The notes under the pieces are model-generated. The model was not told the origin of the DNA, searched no databases, and saw only the letters and a list, made by a program, of their open reading frames with translations. Source: Sphingobacterium sp. GVS05A (GTDB lineage Bacteria; Bacteroidota; Bacteroidia; Sphingobacteriales; Sphingobacteriaceae). From it: a DNA stretch of 64,000 nucleotides. The position numbers and the translations under genes are program-made. The stretch lies in the NCBI RefSeq assembly GCF_019969845.1, contig NZ_JAHXYR010000001.1, positions 1,054,001 through 1,118,000 on the forward strand. Direction: 5' to 3'. Positions 55,401 to 63,695 of the stretch are shown here, one piece after another (position 1 is the first letter of the stretch; every line of letters starts with the position of its first letter).

Positions 55401-58325
55401 AAAATGACGCTATCCCATATTGTTATCCCTATTTCGCAACAAAATAAGGAACTAACAATCCGGACTAAAACATTTAGGGATAAAATAACCCCCGGTCAAA
55501 AAGAAAAATGGAGTTTTACGGTAAAGCAAGAGGATAAAACCATCGCCACCGAGGTATTAGCGACAATGTATGATGCTTCTTTGGACGCATTTGCTAGCCA
55601 CGCTTTTGGCTCTTTCCAATTTCGTTACCCATATTATCCGAGGTCAAATAACTACTATATTATTAATGCTTTTCAACAGCAGACCTATTCAGGGAACATT
55701 TTTACTTCGAATTTCTATGGGGTTTATGCGGATAATCGGCGTGATGAAATTTACAACTATGATCTGTTGTCAACCCGTCAGGGTTACGGTGAAAATTCCT
55801 TGGAACGGGATGCCACATACGAAGAGTTGATCGATGAGCAAGCTTATCGTGCCGCGGCAACACTGTACTTTGGATCAAGGGAACCACGTTTTAGAAACGG
55901 TGATGCACGGATTGTTCTTCGAGGTATGCCTGCGGCAGCAAAGCAGACGGCGCCATTGCCTACTTCGGCGCTTATTTCTGAGCCTCCAGTTGAGGCGGAT
56001 GCAAACGCAGAATATATGGTGGTAAATGAGGAAGTAGCTCAGTTTGGGATGGGCAATGGTCGGACAGCTGACGGAGGAATGGATTTATCCACAGATAAAC
56101 AACTACAGCATATAAAAGCCCGTACCAATCTACAGGAAACAGCGTTCTTCTACCCCAATTTGTATACGGATGAAGCAGGGAATATCAGTTTTGAATTCGA
56201 TAGTCCTGAGGCGTTGACCAAATGGAAATTACTGCTTTTTGCTCATGATCAGTATCTGGCATCGGCTAGCGGGACCTATTTTACACAAACCCAAAAGCAG
56301 TTGATGTTGCGCCCGAATATCCCACGTTATTTTAGAACGAATGACCAGTTAACAATCAAGGCACAGATTCAAAATCTGAGTAAAGAACGTATTGAGGGAA
56401 ATACAAAAATAGAGCTTATCGATCCACGAAATAATCAAGTGGTTTCAACTGCTTTCCAGGTCGATTCAGTACTAAAAAACATTAGTGTCGAGCCATCCAA
56501 TAACAGCACAGTGGAATGGTCGTTAAAGATTCCGGCAGAATATCCGACAATACAAATCCGCATCGTTGCAGCAGGTGGCGAGTTTTCGGATGGTGAGATT
56601 GTAGAAATACCCGTACTGCCAAATAAGATACTGATTGGCGATACAGAAAAGATTGTCCTAAAAGCCGGTGAATCCAAAAATTTTACGGTAAAGGGAAGTG
56701 CGAAAGACAATCTGATGGGGAGAATCCAGGTACAAAGCAATCCCATTTTAGAAATACTCTCCGCACTGGACTATTTGAAAAATTATCCTTACGAATGCAA
56801 CGAACAGTTGAGCAGTAAGTGGTTCGGTCTTAAGATGGCCCAATATATTCAGTTGCATTATCCGGCGGTGACAGACTATTTTAAGAAATTGGATGTCGAT
56901 ACAAAAAAAGGCCGATTGGAAGAGAATAGCGGTTTAAATGAGTTCAAAATGGAAGAAATGCCTTGGTTGCGTGACATACAGGGTGATGCCGAACGATTGA
57001 AGAAAATTGCAGCGTTCTTTGGAACGGATATACAAGCGGAAATCAACGCTGTTGAACAAAAAATACGTAATAATCAATCCACAGATGGTTCCTTTTCATG
57101 GTTTGATGGAGGACAGGCTAATACTGAAATTAGTATCCGTATGCTGGAAATCATCGGTAAGGTACTCTATTTAGACAAAAGCTTGGTCAATAATGATATC
57201 CGTGCGATGGCTTCAAAACTTACGCAATATCTCGACCGGGATGCCGCTATATTTTCGCCAAAGGCCAGCACTGATATGGGGATAGACTATTTGTTTGCAC
57301 GACGATATTGGACTGAATTTAATCCGATACCGAAGGATTCTCTCCAGTTATTGCAACGCAAATTGGTCAATTCTTCGTTAAGTAGCGCTGGTCGGAGCGC
57401 AGGATTGGCAGCGAAAACATGGATTGTGAGCCAGATCTTTGGCCAGGGCAAGCAGAGCATGGAGATCAAGAATAGACTTGATCAGGAGGCCGTGATCGAT
57501 GTGCAGAAAGGAATGTACTGGAAAAGTAATGTAAACCAGTACAATAAGATCAGTTTGCAATCTTATCTTGTGGAAGCTTACAAAATAAACAATCCGGCTC
57601 AGCTAAATCAAGTCACCCAATGGATCTATTATAACAAACAGGTAAATCATTGGTATAATACCTGGATGACTGTAGATGCAATATATGCACTGTTATTGGC
57701 CAACAATCCAAAAGACTTTGTTATTGAAAATTCGGTACAGATCTCGATTAACAACAAAAAGGCCGAATTAAGCAATACTGTTTTGGGCGAAGTCAGTAAG
57801 CAGTTCGATAAAGTCGATTTGCAGACCGATCTCGATATTCAAGTTCAAAATCATAACGAAAGAACGGTTTATGGAGCAGTTGTGCATCAGTATTTTGCTG
57901 ATCTTGATCAGATAAAATCAACTACAAATGCACTTTCGGTTCAGAAAGTATATCTAGTGGAACGAAAAGGGCAATGGGTAGAATCTAAGGAAGCTAAACT
58001 GGGGGAACGTATCAAAGTTAGGATTACGGTAGTTAATGATGAGCCAATGCAATACATTCATCTGAAAGATAGCCGTCCAGCCGGTGTAGAACCGGTGTTT
58101 AGTCCTTCAGGTTATCAATGGCGGAAGAACTACTATTTCAGTTCGAAAGATGCTTCAACAAATTATTTTATGGATCGTTTGTCTAAGGGAAGATCCATTT
58201 ACGAGTATGAGGTTAAAGCGAATAACCTGGGGATTTTTAATTCAGGAATCACGACAATAGAATCTATGTATGATCCTGGGGTTAACGCCCGGAGTACGAA
58301 TACGATATTGACTATCGTACCCTAA
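52440..58325 (+). CDS. Alpha-2-macroglobulin-family protein (large form)
   Basis: 1961 aa from ATG 52440, which gives a clean signal peptide (MKRYIWLLLTCLPIWGFSQ); an ATG at 52365 adds 25 unlikely residues. TPR-like helices occupy the first 320 residues, then macroglobulin domains including MG2 (RAIYRPGQKVYFKTILYDDH near 560), a bait-region-like stretch with low complexity (about 1160-1210), the A2M domain (QETAFFYPNLYTDEAGNISF) and the thioester region NYPYECNEQLSSKW, with Cys1453-Asn-Glu-Gln1456 keeping the reactive Cys and Gln. It would trap proteases in the periplasm or on the cell surface. No penicillin-binding protein 1C gene lies next to it, unlike in Proteobacteria. Confidence 0.9.
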   Translation: MKRYIWLLLTCLPIWGFSQELKPGKVETKWNEVERLIAIKNYTQTLPILADIKAEARRSGNQAEWVRAFLAEGKVLEVNQSEDSAFLRIQKHFEDNIRIAEKLDKSVLQNFYALYLFSNINRYASKSQNKFVAKDAKGKIGMIDSIFRLSISDVNSLSAEPIVRWKGLFVETRNISLNPTLYHFLGYQYLDFLNTLKASNAADKDKLKKQLLAISTKNDYPDASSYIMSYDWKWNNIEEREGGYLEHIKTYKSDYNAFLLYRLAASFNDIGKKTKAITYLEQALKEYPKSPWISNVDNLTREIKKAFIRLNYKRTAPTDEYVPFQVNHTNVDTLYIRIYNTSPTPKGAKDFTVKYDSASYQTTVNAPLVYEEQVVLKVFNDYTTHNTIYKINPLKAGTYTILIGNNKSFQDNGQDRDVAVSQLIVSDAFLSGNINIKHQNEFVYTGLLLNRKTGAPYANEMVELYQLRNKALPKLITQLKTNAAGEFNYKSTYSPKNAAYLHNHMLLLHGEKAMIPLDKQQNNVYYEDRTTSVEVSNKRTNMRALTLLDRAIYRPGQKVYFKTILYDDHVQQGKVLEKQNVKIYLQDANRQKIDSISLTTNLFGSVHASFQLPSKALNGNYNLLIFHDSKQLDQQYFQVEEYKRPTFEVTFEPNKFTYTSKDTAVFIGKAESLSGVSLIGAAVKYKVSFYNAKEGKDIVHSDSITTVDAKGNFTIRVSLMDRQFVGLKDYVLVYQAEVINQTGEMQMASGGYAYSSRPWQLQIQVPNLMEEKRWRDITILKQNQNGFPLKFSGKVNIYKLEQASLPLTDEYRGSFARAEYHLLSRDLYSKYFPLYFDPTSLEKEEKKTKIASYDFDNADTSKIILDSLQFDWGRYQIEAISIQEGDTVRAISYTSLYRSKDKKLSDQQFFSYQLDKIKYKIGDQVTINMQTDVKNARKLLLLRERASQKLETKVLSWKDGRISYQFVLTEQDVVGQLQLNALFLVDNKMTLSHIVIPISQQNKELTIRTKTFRDKITPGQKEKWSFTVKQEDKTIATEVLATMYDASLDAFASHAFGSFQFRYPYYPRSNNYYIINAFQQQTYSGNIFTSNFYGVYADNRRDEIYNYDLLSTRQGYGENSLERDATYEELIDEQAYRAAATLYFGSREPRFRNGDARIVLRGMPAAAKQTAPLPTSALISEPPVEADANAEYMVVNEEVAQFGMGNGRTADGGMDLSTDKQLQHIKARTNLQETAFFYPNLYTDEAGNISFEFDSPEALTKWKLLLFAHDQYLASASGTYFTQTQKQLMLRPNIPRYFRTNDQLTIKAQIQNLSKERIEGNTKIELIDPRNNQVVSTAFQVDSVLKNISVEPSNNSTVEWSLKIPAEYPTIQIRIVAAGGEFSDGEIVEIPVLPNKILIGDTEKIVLKAGESKNFTVKGSAKDNLMGRIQVQSNPILEILSALDYLKNYPYECNEQLSSKWFGLKMAQYIQLHYPAVTDYFKKLDVDTKKGRLEENSGLNEFKMEEMPWLRDIQGDAERLKKIAAFFGTDIQAEINAVEQKIRNNQSTDGSFSWFDGGQANTEISIRMLEIIGKVLYLDKSLVNNDIRAMASKLTQYLDRDAAIFSPKASTDMGIDYLFARRYWTEFNPIPKDSLQLLQRKLVNSSLSSAGRSAGLAAKTWIVSQIFGQGKQSMEIKNRLDQEAVIDVQKGMYWKSNVNQYNKISLQSYLVEAYKINNPAQLNQVTQWIYYNKQVNHWYNTWMTVDAIYALLLANNPKDFVIENSVQISINNKKAELSNTVLGEVSKQFDKVDLQTDLDIQVQNHNERTVYGAVVHQYFADLDQIKSTTNALSVQKVYLVERKGQWVESKEAKLGERIKVRITVVNDEPMQYIHLKDSRPAGVEPVFSPSGYQWRKNYYFSSKDASTNYFMDRLSKGRSIYEYEVKANNLGIFNSGITTIESMYDPGVNARSTNTILTIVP

Positions 58326-58350
58326 TTATTCCAAAAAAATCTAAAACTTT

Positions 58351-58386
58351 GGCTACTCTTGGAAATTTCTGGGAGTAGCCTTTTTA
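58351..58386 (+). terminator. Intrinsic terminator after the macroglobulin gene
   Basis: GGCTACTC (58351-58358) pairs with GAGTAGCC (58373-58380), followed by a run of five T. Confidence 0.88.
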
Positions 58387-58634
58387 TTAATATACCATGA
58401 AACAGGAAGTAGGGGGGCGGCTTTCTGATCGAAAAATAAGTGCGCTAGACAGCTTTTTTTATCTTTTTTGTGGAAAAAGGGTTTAAATTTATTGAATATA
58501 AATAAGTGCTAATAGTCTGTTTTTGTTGTTTAAGAGGGTTGTGAGGAAATAATTATATTCATTTGGTGGTTTTGTAGTAAATATTATAACCGAATGACGA
58601 AATATTTATTGTTAGCCTGAATTTATAAGCTTGT

Positions 58635-58664
58635 TTTGAATTTTAAAAATATAGATTACTTTTG
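58635..58664 (+). promoter_or_regulatory. Promoter of the siderophore receptor gene
   Basis: TTTG (58635-58638), 18 bases, then TACTTTTG (58657-58664), a perfect -7 TAnnTTTG box. The stretch 58387-58634 before it shows no feature. Confidence 0.65.
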
Positions 58665-58681
58665 TTTAGAATTTGTCTAAA
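58665..58681 (+). promoter_or_regulatory. Fur-like palindrome over the transcription start
   Basis: TTTAGA (58665-58670) and TCTAAA (58676-58681) are perfect inverted arms around ATTTG; with one wobble the symmetry extends to three more A/T pairs on each side. It begins directly after the -7 box, the right place for an iron-dependent repressor. Confidence 0.55.
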
Positions 58682-58719
58682 TAAAGTATTCAATAGAATT
58701 TAAAACCAATACAATTTTT

Positions 58720-61113
58720 ATGAAAAGATCGATACTTTTTATCGTCTCAATCCTGCTGTTTTTCACAGCATTCGGCCAGAAAGCCGATCGTATATCCGGC
58801 AAAATCATGGTAGACCAGTTCGTTGTTGCCAAAGATGCCATTGTCCGGCTATTAAATTCATCTTATCAGGGACGCACAAACGCTGCTGGAGAATTTTATT
58901 TAGACCATGTTCCTCCAGGTGATTATATTCTACAAGTCAGTCTAAATGATATCGAGTTATTGCGGGAAAATATTCATGTTGACAACCAGACAACTGTCCT
59001 TCCGACGATCTATGGGACTAAAAACAATTATTATCTGGATGGGGTGACTGTATATGGGTACCGACGCAATAAATTCTTGGAACGTGATAGCTCAAAAGTT
59101 GCAAAGGTGCAGTTGGGGTATATGGAAAACCCACAGTCCTATTCCAATGTCAATAAAGAATTGATGAAAGAGCAGTTGACCACTGATTTGTCGGAGGCTG
59201 TTAAAAATGTTGTGGGGATGGTGAAAGTGCAAGGAAGTCCAGGCCGTGGGTCAGATGGTGCTATTTATTACAATCTGCGTGGATTCCCAACGAAAATAGG
59301 CTTGGTGGATGGCCTCCCCGCAAATACGAATGGTGAAATTGATCCTGCGGATGTGGAACGTATCGAGGTTATAAAAGGTCCTTCAGGTACTTTATATGGC
59401 GGAGCAGCAACCTCTTTCGGAGGATTGGTCAACCTCGTCACGAAGAAACCTAAGGACTATTACGGCGGCCAGGTATCTTATTTATTTGGTAGCTACAACT
59501 TAAATCGCCTTACCGCCGATGTATTCGGACCTATCACCAGCAACCGTAAGACGCTGTTTCGTTTCAATACAGCCTATCAGTACCAAAACGGTTTCCGTGA
59601 TTCCGAATTTAGAAAATCATTTTTTGCTGCGCCAACGTTTAGCTATGAGGTCAATGATCGGTTAACGTTTAATCTGGGTGCGCAGATATACAATTACGAA
59701 GGAACCAATACCCCCATAATCTTTCTCACACGCACACGTCAATTTATCGCAAAGAGGCCTGAAGACCTTGGATTTGATTGGAATAGATCTTATTCGAATA
59801 ATGATATCACACTGAAAGCCCCATCCATCAATATCAAAGGTGAGGTAAATTATAAAATTTCAGATAATTGGACCTCCCAGACCTCGATCTCGAGGAATTT
59901 TAGAAAAACAGAAGGTATGTACCAATACCAATTTATTCGGGGCAAGGAAAGTGACGCTTTACTCGAGAGAAATGTTCAATGGCAGAATACAGAAGGAAGC
60001 TCGACGAGTATACAACAAAATTTCAATGGAAGTTTCCAGATCGGAAATGTTAAGAATAAAATTTTAATCGGGCTAGATTACCTGAACCAGACCTTACGGA
60101 ATAATAATTCATCCATTATCGTCTTTGACACGATCAATGCGCTGGATTTAGAAAAAGGTTATTTGTCTATTTCCAATCAGCTGGCCTCGCAAAAAATACA
60201 ACTGTCTACAAGACCACTACAACGTAACTATTCTTCAAGCAACATCTATGGCGCTTATATATCCGATGTACTGTCTCTGACAGATCGTCTAACGACTATC
60301 CTGAGCTTGCGGTTGGATCATTATAACAGCCGTGGCTTGTTAGATTTAAGTTCAAATAAACGGGATGGAAGCTTTAAACAAACGGCGCTTTCACCCAAGT
60401 TTGGGCTCGTATATCAAGTTCTTAAAAATAAATTGTCGGCCTATGGTAACTATATGAACAGCTTTAGCTATGTACCTCCCGCCCCAGAGAATCCAGAAGG
60501 GCAAAGGGATATGAAACCACAATTAGCCAATCAATGGGAAGCTGGGATCAAAACTAATTTCTGGAATAACCGTTTTAATTTTACGGCTTCTTATTACGAT
60601 ATCGTCGTGAATAATATGACTCGTCTGGCAGCTAATGATGGTCCTAAAATAACAATTCAGGATGGGGAACAACGGAGCAAAGGTGTTGAATTGGAACTGA
60701 TTACCAATCCGATCAAAGGGTTGAATATTCTTACGGGCTATACCTATAATGATAGCCGGTATCAACGGGCCGATTCTACGGTAGAAGGGCGCCGCCCTGC
60801 TTCTGCAGGTCCTGCACAAGTTTTTAACTCTTGGATCAGCTATGTGTTACAGACTCCAAAACTACAGGGACTGGGTTTTGGATTTGGTGTCAATCACGTT
60901 GGAAAGCAGGTTTCTGCTGATAATTCTACAACAGGGAAATTTGTATTCCCAGCCTATACCTTGCTTAATGCTTCGATCTCTCTTGAACGTGATTTCTATC
61001 GTTTTGGTGTCAAGATGAATAACATCGGCAATGCCCATTATTTTTCTGGACAGGGGGTGGTTGTCGCACAAATGCCGAGGAATTTTGCTGCCGAGCTGAG
61101 TCTCAAATTCTAG
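58720..61113 (+). CDS. TonB-dependent siderophore receptor
   Basis: 797 aa: signal peptide (to AFGQ, residue 19), a short CarboxypepD_reg-like domain (ISGKIMVDQFVVAKDAIVRL), a plug domain with VDGLPANTNGEIDPADVERI and EVIKGPSGTLYGG, then a beta-barrel ending SLKF with a terminal Phe as in outer-membrane proteins. The plug wording is typical of FhuA/FpvA-type siderophore receptors. An upstream promoter covered by a Fur-like palindrome supports an iron-uptake role. It is monocistronic, with a strong terminator. Confidence 0.88.
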   Translation: MKRSILFIVSILLFFTAFGQKADRISGKIMVDQFVVAKDAIVRLLNSSYQGRTNAAGEFYLDHVPPGDYILQVSLNDIELLRENIHVDNQTTVLPTIYGTKNNYYLDGVTVYGYRRNKFLERDSSKVAKVQLGYMENPQSYSNVNKELMKEQLTTDLSEAVKNVVGMVKVQGSPGRGSDGAIYYNLRGFPTKIGLVDGLPANTNGEIDPADVERIEVIKGPSGTLYGGAATSFGGLVNLVTKKPKDYYGGQVSYLFGSYNLNRLTADVFGPITSNRKTLFRFNTAYQYQNGFRDSEFRKSFFAAPTFSYEVNDRLTFNLGAQIYNYEGTNTPIIFLTRTRQFIAKRPEDLGFDWNRSYSNNDITLKAPSINIKGEVNYKISDNWTSQTSISRNFRKTEGMYQYQFIRGKESDALLERNVQWQNTEGSSTSIQQNFNGSFQIGNVKNKILIGLDYLNQTLRNNNSSIIVFDTINALDLEKGYLSISNQLASQKIQLSTRPLQRNYSSSNIYGAYISDVLSLTDRLTTILSLRLDHYNSRGLLDLSSNKRDGSFKQTALSPKFGLVYQVLKNKLSAYGNYMNSFSYVPPAPENPEGQRDMKPQLANQWEAGIKTNFWNNRFNFTASYYDIVVNNMTRLAANDGPKITIQDGEQRSKGVELELITNPIKGLNILTGYTYNDSRYQRADSTVEGRRPASAGPAQVFNSWISYVLQTPKLQGLGFGFGVNHVGKQVSADNSTTGKFVFPAYTLLNASISLERDFYRFGVKMNNIGNAHYFSGQGVVVAQMPRNFAAELSLKF

Positions 61114-61145
61114 CAAAATTGCAATAAAAAATACTGAAAATACCA

Positions 61146-61180
61146 TGTCCCCAAAAGTGTGCAACTTTTGGGGACATTTT
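61146..61180 (+). terminator. Intrinsic terminator after the siderophore receptor
   Basis: TGTCCCCAAAAGT (61146-61158) and ACTTTTGGGGACA (61164-61176), a perfect 13-bp stem with a 5-base loop, then TTTT. Confidence 0.92.
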
Positions 61181-61195
61181 ATTATACGCTGGAGT

Positions 61196-61215
61196 TATTG
61201 TATTGTATTGTATTG
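61196..61215. repeat. Pentanucleotide repeat TATTG x4
   Basis: Four perfect TATTG copies between the receptor terminator and the end of the SIMPL gene. Noncoding, so slippage would have no protein effect. Confidence 0.8.
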
Positions 61216-61228
61216 TATAGCGAGGATG

Positions 61229-61951
61229 CTATTTTATTTCAAATTCAGTGTAGATTGTTCTTTTAAATTCGAGTACCTCTGGCGCTATTTTAAAACCTTC
61301 CCCGCCATAAGCTTTACTAAATGTTTCTAAAGCCATGCCCGTTCTGTTACCGGTAGATTCATTGGAAGCACTGCCATCATTGGAGAGGAACAAGAGTTTA
61401 CCAATTTTTACTTCAGCTCTCGAAGCTAGCTTTTGTGCAGATTTGAGTGCGTCGTCATAGGCAATCAGGTCAGCTTCTCGTAGAATACTGTCGGCTTTGG
61501 AGTGGGCAAATGAAATGGAACCAATTCCGCTTATTTTTGTCTCGAGTAATTTTCCCGTTAATTCAGTGAATTTGGATAAATCATGTAGAACAAAATCGAT
61601 AGTCTGCTGTGCTTGGTAGCCGACAAATTTAGTCGTATTTCCAATATATTGATAGTCTTTATTGGCTGAGACACTGCTTGTCTTTATATCTTCCTTTTTA
61701 TTCCCGTATTTACCAAGTATAGCAATGACACTATCTACGGTATTTTGTGTTTCCCTTACAGCGTCCACCATCCTCGGTTTTGTAAATGCCGTATTTATGG
61801 TGAGTGTAACCTGATCAGGCATTATCCTAATTTTTCCTTCGCCGCTGACCCGTATCCGGTTTTGATTGTCATTGGAGACTGACTGGCAGGATATCATCAA
61901 TAGGAAACCACTACTGACAACTAGCGACAATAACTTTATTTTATTTCTCAT
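61229..61951 (-). CDS. SIMPL (DUF541) domain lipoprotein
   Basis: 240 aa with a lipoprotein signal (lipobox MISC, Cys22) and a SIMPL domain covering most of the rest: RIRVSGEGKIRIMPDQVTLT at the start, VGYQAQQTIDFVLHDLSKF, SGIGSISFAHSKADSILREA and ALKSAQKLASRAEVKIGKLL. SIMPL proteins form large rings in the cell envelope and are linked to stress tolerance; no enzyme activity is established. Convergent with the siderophore receptor gene. A terminator at 62055-62086 separates it from the sigma factor gene upstream. Confidence 0.87.
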   Translation of the reverse strand: MRNKIKLLSLVVSSGFLLMISCQSVSNDNQNRIRVSGEGKIRIMPDQVTLTINTAFTKPRMVDAVRETQNTVDSVIAILGKYGNKKEDIKTSSVSANKDYQYIGNTTKFVGYQAQQTIDFVLHDLSKFTELTGKLLETKISGIGSISFAHSKADSILREADLIAYDDALKSAQKLASRAEVKIGKLLFLSNDGSASNESTGNRTGMALETFSKAYGGEGFKIAPEVLEFKRTIYTEFEIK

Positions 61952-62054
61952 ATATCTATAATTGTTAATCTGTATTTAGTTAGTAACTAATCTAATATAC
62001 TAAATTAATGGGAGAGCTGCTGTTGACCCAAAAAATCAAATCGGAAATAGGCAA

Positions 62055-62086
62055 ACAAAAAAGCAGGCACGATGAGCGCCTGCTTT
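62055..62086 (-). terminator. Terminator of the ECF sigma gene
   Basis: AAAGCAGGC (62060-62068) and GCCTGCTTT (62078-62086) pair; on the minus strand the stem is followed by a run of T. Confidence 0.87.
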
Positions 62087-62108
62087 ACGATATAAAGGGT
62101 TGCTATTT

Positions 62109-62615
62109 TTAATAAATACTCTTAGAGTAGGTTTTAAGTTGCTTTTGTAAGGACTTGCGCGCCATATGGATACGTGTCTTTACAGTTCCTTCAGGTATTT
62201 GCAAATGCTCCGCAATTTCATAATATTTGAACCCTTCCAAAAATAACGCAAAAGCATTGTAATAATCCTTTGGTAAATTATTGAGCGCATGCTGAATATC
62301 CGATGCTACAAAGTTATTTTCGCCGCGATTGCGGGTAATTTCATTGACATAACCTGTGCTTATATATTCGTTGCGGTAATTTTCCAGTCTCTTATTCCGT
62401 GTATACTGGTTAATATATGTATTCTTCATAATGATATATAACCAGGACATGAGCTTAGGATGCTTTATAAACTTTTCTATGGAAGATAATGATCTAACCA
62501 TAGTTTCTTGTACCAAGTCTTCTCTTTCATCTGGATCACTTGTAAATTGCGCGGCCAAATATTTTAATGTAGGTCTCTTTTCCTTAAACAGTTGATCGAT
62601 TGTTGTATTTTCCAT
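62109..62615 (-). CDS. ECF sigma factor (orphan)
   Basis: 168 aa. Region 2 is readable (DPDEREDLVQETMVRSLSSI then PKLMSWLYIIMKNTYINQYT) and region 4 (NNLPKDYYNAFALFLEGFKY then AEHLQIPEGTVKTRIHMARK), joined by a short linker. No anti-sigma gene lies next to it; the gene downstream is the SIMPL lipoprotein after a terminator, so the sigma factor is transcribed alone. Regulon unknown. Confidence 0.92.
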   Translation of the reverse strand: MENTTIDQLFKEKRPTLKYLAAQFTSDPDEREDLVQETMVRSLSSIEKFIKHPKLMSWLYIIMKNTYINQYTRNKRLENYRNEYISTGYVNEITRNRGENNFVASDIQHALNNLPKDYYNAFALFLEGFKYYEIAEHLQIPEGTVKTRIHMARKSLQKQLKTYSKSIY

Positions 62616-62987
62616 ATTATCAATTTTAAGTGTCTATCAGTGCCAAGGTTACTACAATTAGGGTGCTAGAAAAAAATGATAAAAGTCAATGTTTTTAAAT
62701 TTAAAATCGCGTTGAGTAATTTTGTTTCTAATGTAATTGATTGAAAATCAGTGTTTATTGTGCTGTGTTTCAATGGTTATACTGTCAGGTTCCAGGAGGA
62801 AATTAAAGTGTTTTTTACTTTAACAACAAGTGTTTACCTTATTTAAATCCATTCTTTATCCCGTAGTACCACGTATTTATACGTAGTACTGTAAACTATA
62901 CAGCCATCTTTTAACGTTTTATCAGTTTTTAAAAACTGTTCGAGTTTGATAATGGTTATTAATCATAGGCACAAAAAGTATAATACT
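62616..62987. other. Divergent intergenic region, 372 bp, with a dyad
   Basis: Between the ECF sigma gene and the degenerate kinase gene. It contains AGTACCACGTA (62865-62875) and TACGTAGTACT (62880-62890), 11-base inverted arms with one mismatch around TTTA, then CTGTA/TACAG a few bases on. Either an operator or a leader hairpin. No clear -33/-7 pair found. Confidence 0.5.
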
Positions 62988-63686
62988 ATGGGGAACGAAG
63001 ACGAAAATTTATATATAGATCAATCACAGCGAAACGAAGAAGGACATGATCTAAATCAGATTTGGGGTGGGAACCAAGAAGAATTTTACAAATCCATTAT
63101 CCGGAGTCAACAAGAAGATTTCGGGCGTATTGGGCGTTACTTTAGGGATGAACTTGCGCAAGAAGTGTATGGTATGCGTATTTCGCTCCAGAATTTCACC
63201 AATAGGCATGGTGATTTTGAAGAGCTACGTTGTTTACGTGATTCATTGACTTCTCTAGTAATCGAGCTGCGTAATAAAGCAACCTTGCTCTATAATCCTA
63301 TCTTGAATGATCTCGGGATTTTCCATGCGATTGATGAAGTAGTGGCTTCCTATAAACAAAAGTTGAGTTTTACCATAGATATTATTCTCGATCCAAATTT
63401 AAAGGAACTTCAGCGTCATATTCAAGTTCGCCTTTTTAAGTTGCTTACAGCACTATTTGAATATCTGAAGGAGGAAATGCCTATTCAGGCAATTTCTATA
63501 TCTGTGCAGCTCATCGATTTTGCGATCTTTATTAAGGTGTTACCTTATTTTAAAGAAGATAATTCATTACAGATACCCAAACGTGTGGATAGCCCATTGC
63601 GTTTAATAAAAATTACAGAGCTTTACAGTGCTCAAATTGTTAGTGACACCCTCGAAGAGGGTATAATTCTTAAATTAACTATTTAA
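62988..63686 (+). CDS. Degenerate histidine kinase-like protein
   Basis: 232 aa from ATG 62988 (an ATG at 62946 is also in frame). The segment QEDFGRIGRYFRDELAQEVY aligns with the HisKA_3 phospho-acceptor motif of NarX/DesK-type kinases (R-I-A-R-x-L-H-D-x-L-x-Q), but the phospho-acceptor His is Arg. The following ATPase-like half keeps the NDLGIFHAIDEVVASY helix yet lacks a recognisable N-box and the glycine-rich ATP lid. It is therefore probably unable to phosphorylate itself. It lies 9 bases upstream of a NarL-type response regulator, so it may act as a binding partner, phosphatase or scaffold for that regulator. Confidence 0.7.
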   Translation: MGNEDENLYIDQSQRNEEGHDLNQIWGGNQEEFYKSIIRSQQEDFGRIGRYFRDELAQEVYGMRISLQNFTNRHGDFEELRCLRDSLTSLVIELRNKATLLYNPILNDLGIFHAIDEVVASYKQKLSFTIDIILDPNLKELQRHIQVRLFKLLTALFEYLKEEMPIQAISISVQLIDFAIFIKVLPYFKEDNSLQIPKRVDSPLRLIKITELYSAQIVSDTLEEGIILKLTI

Positions 63687-63695
63687 AAAGACGAT

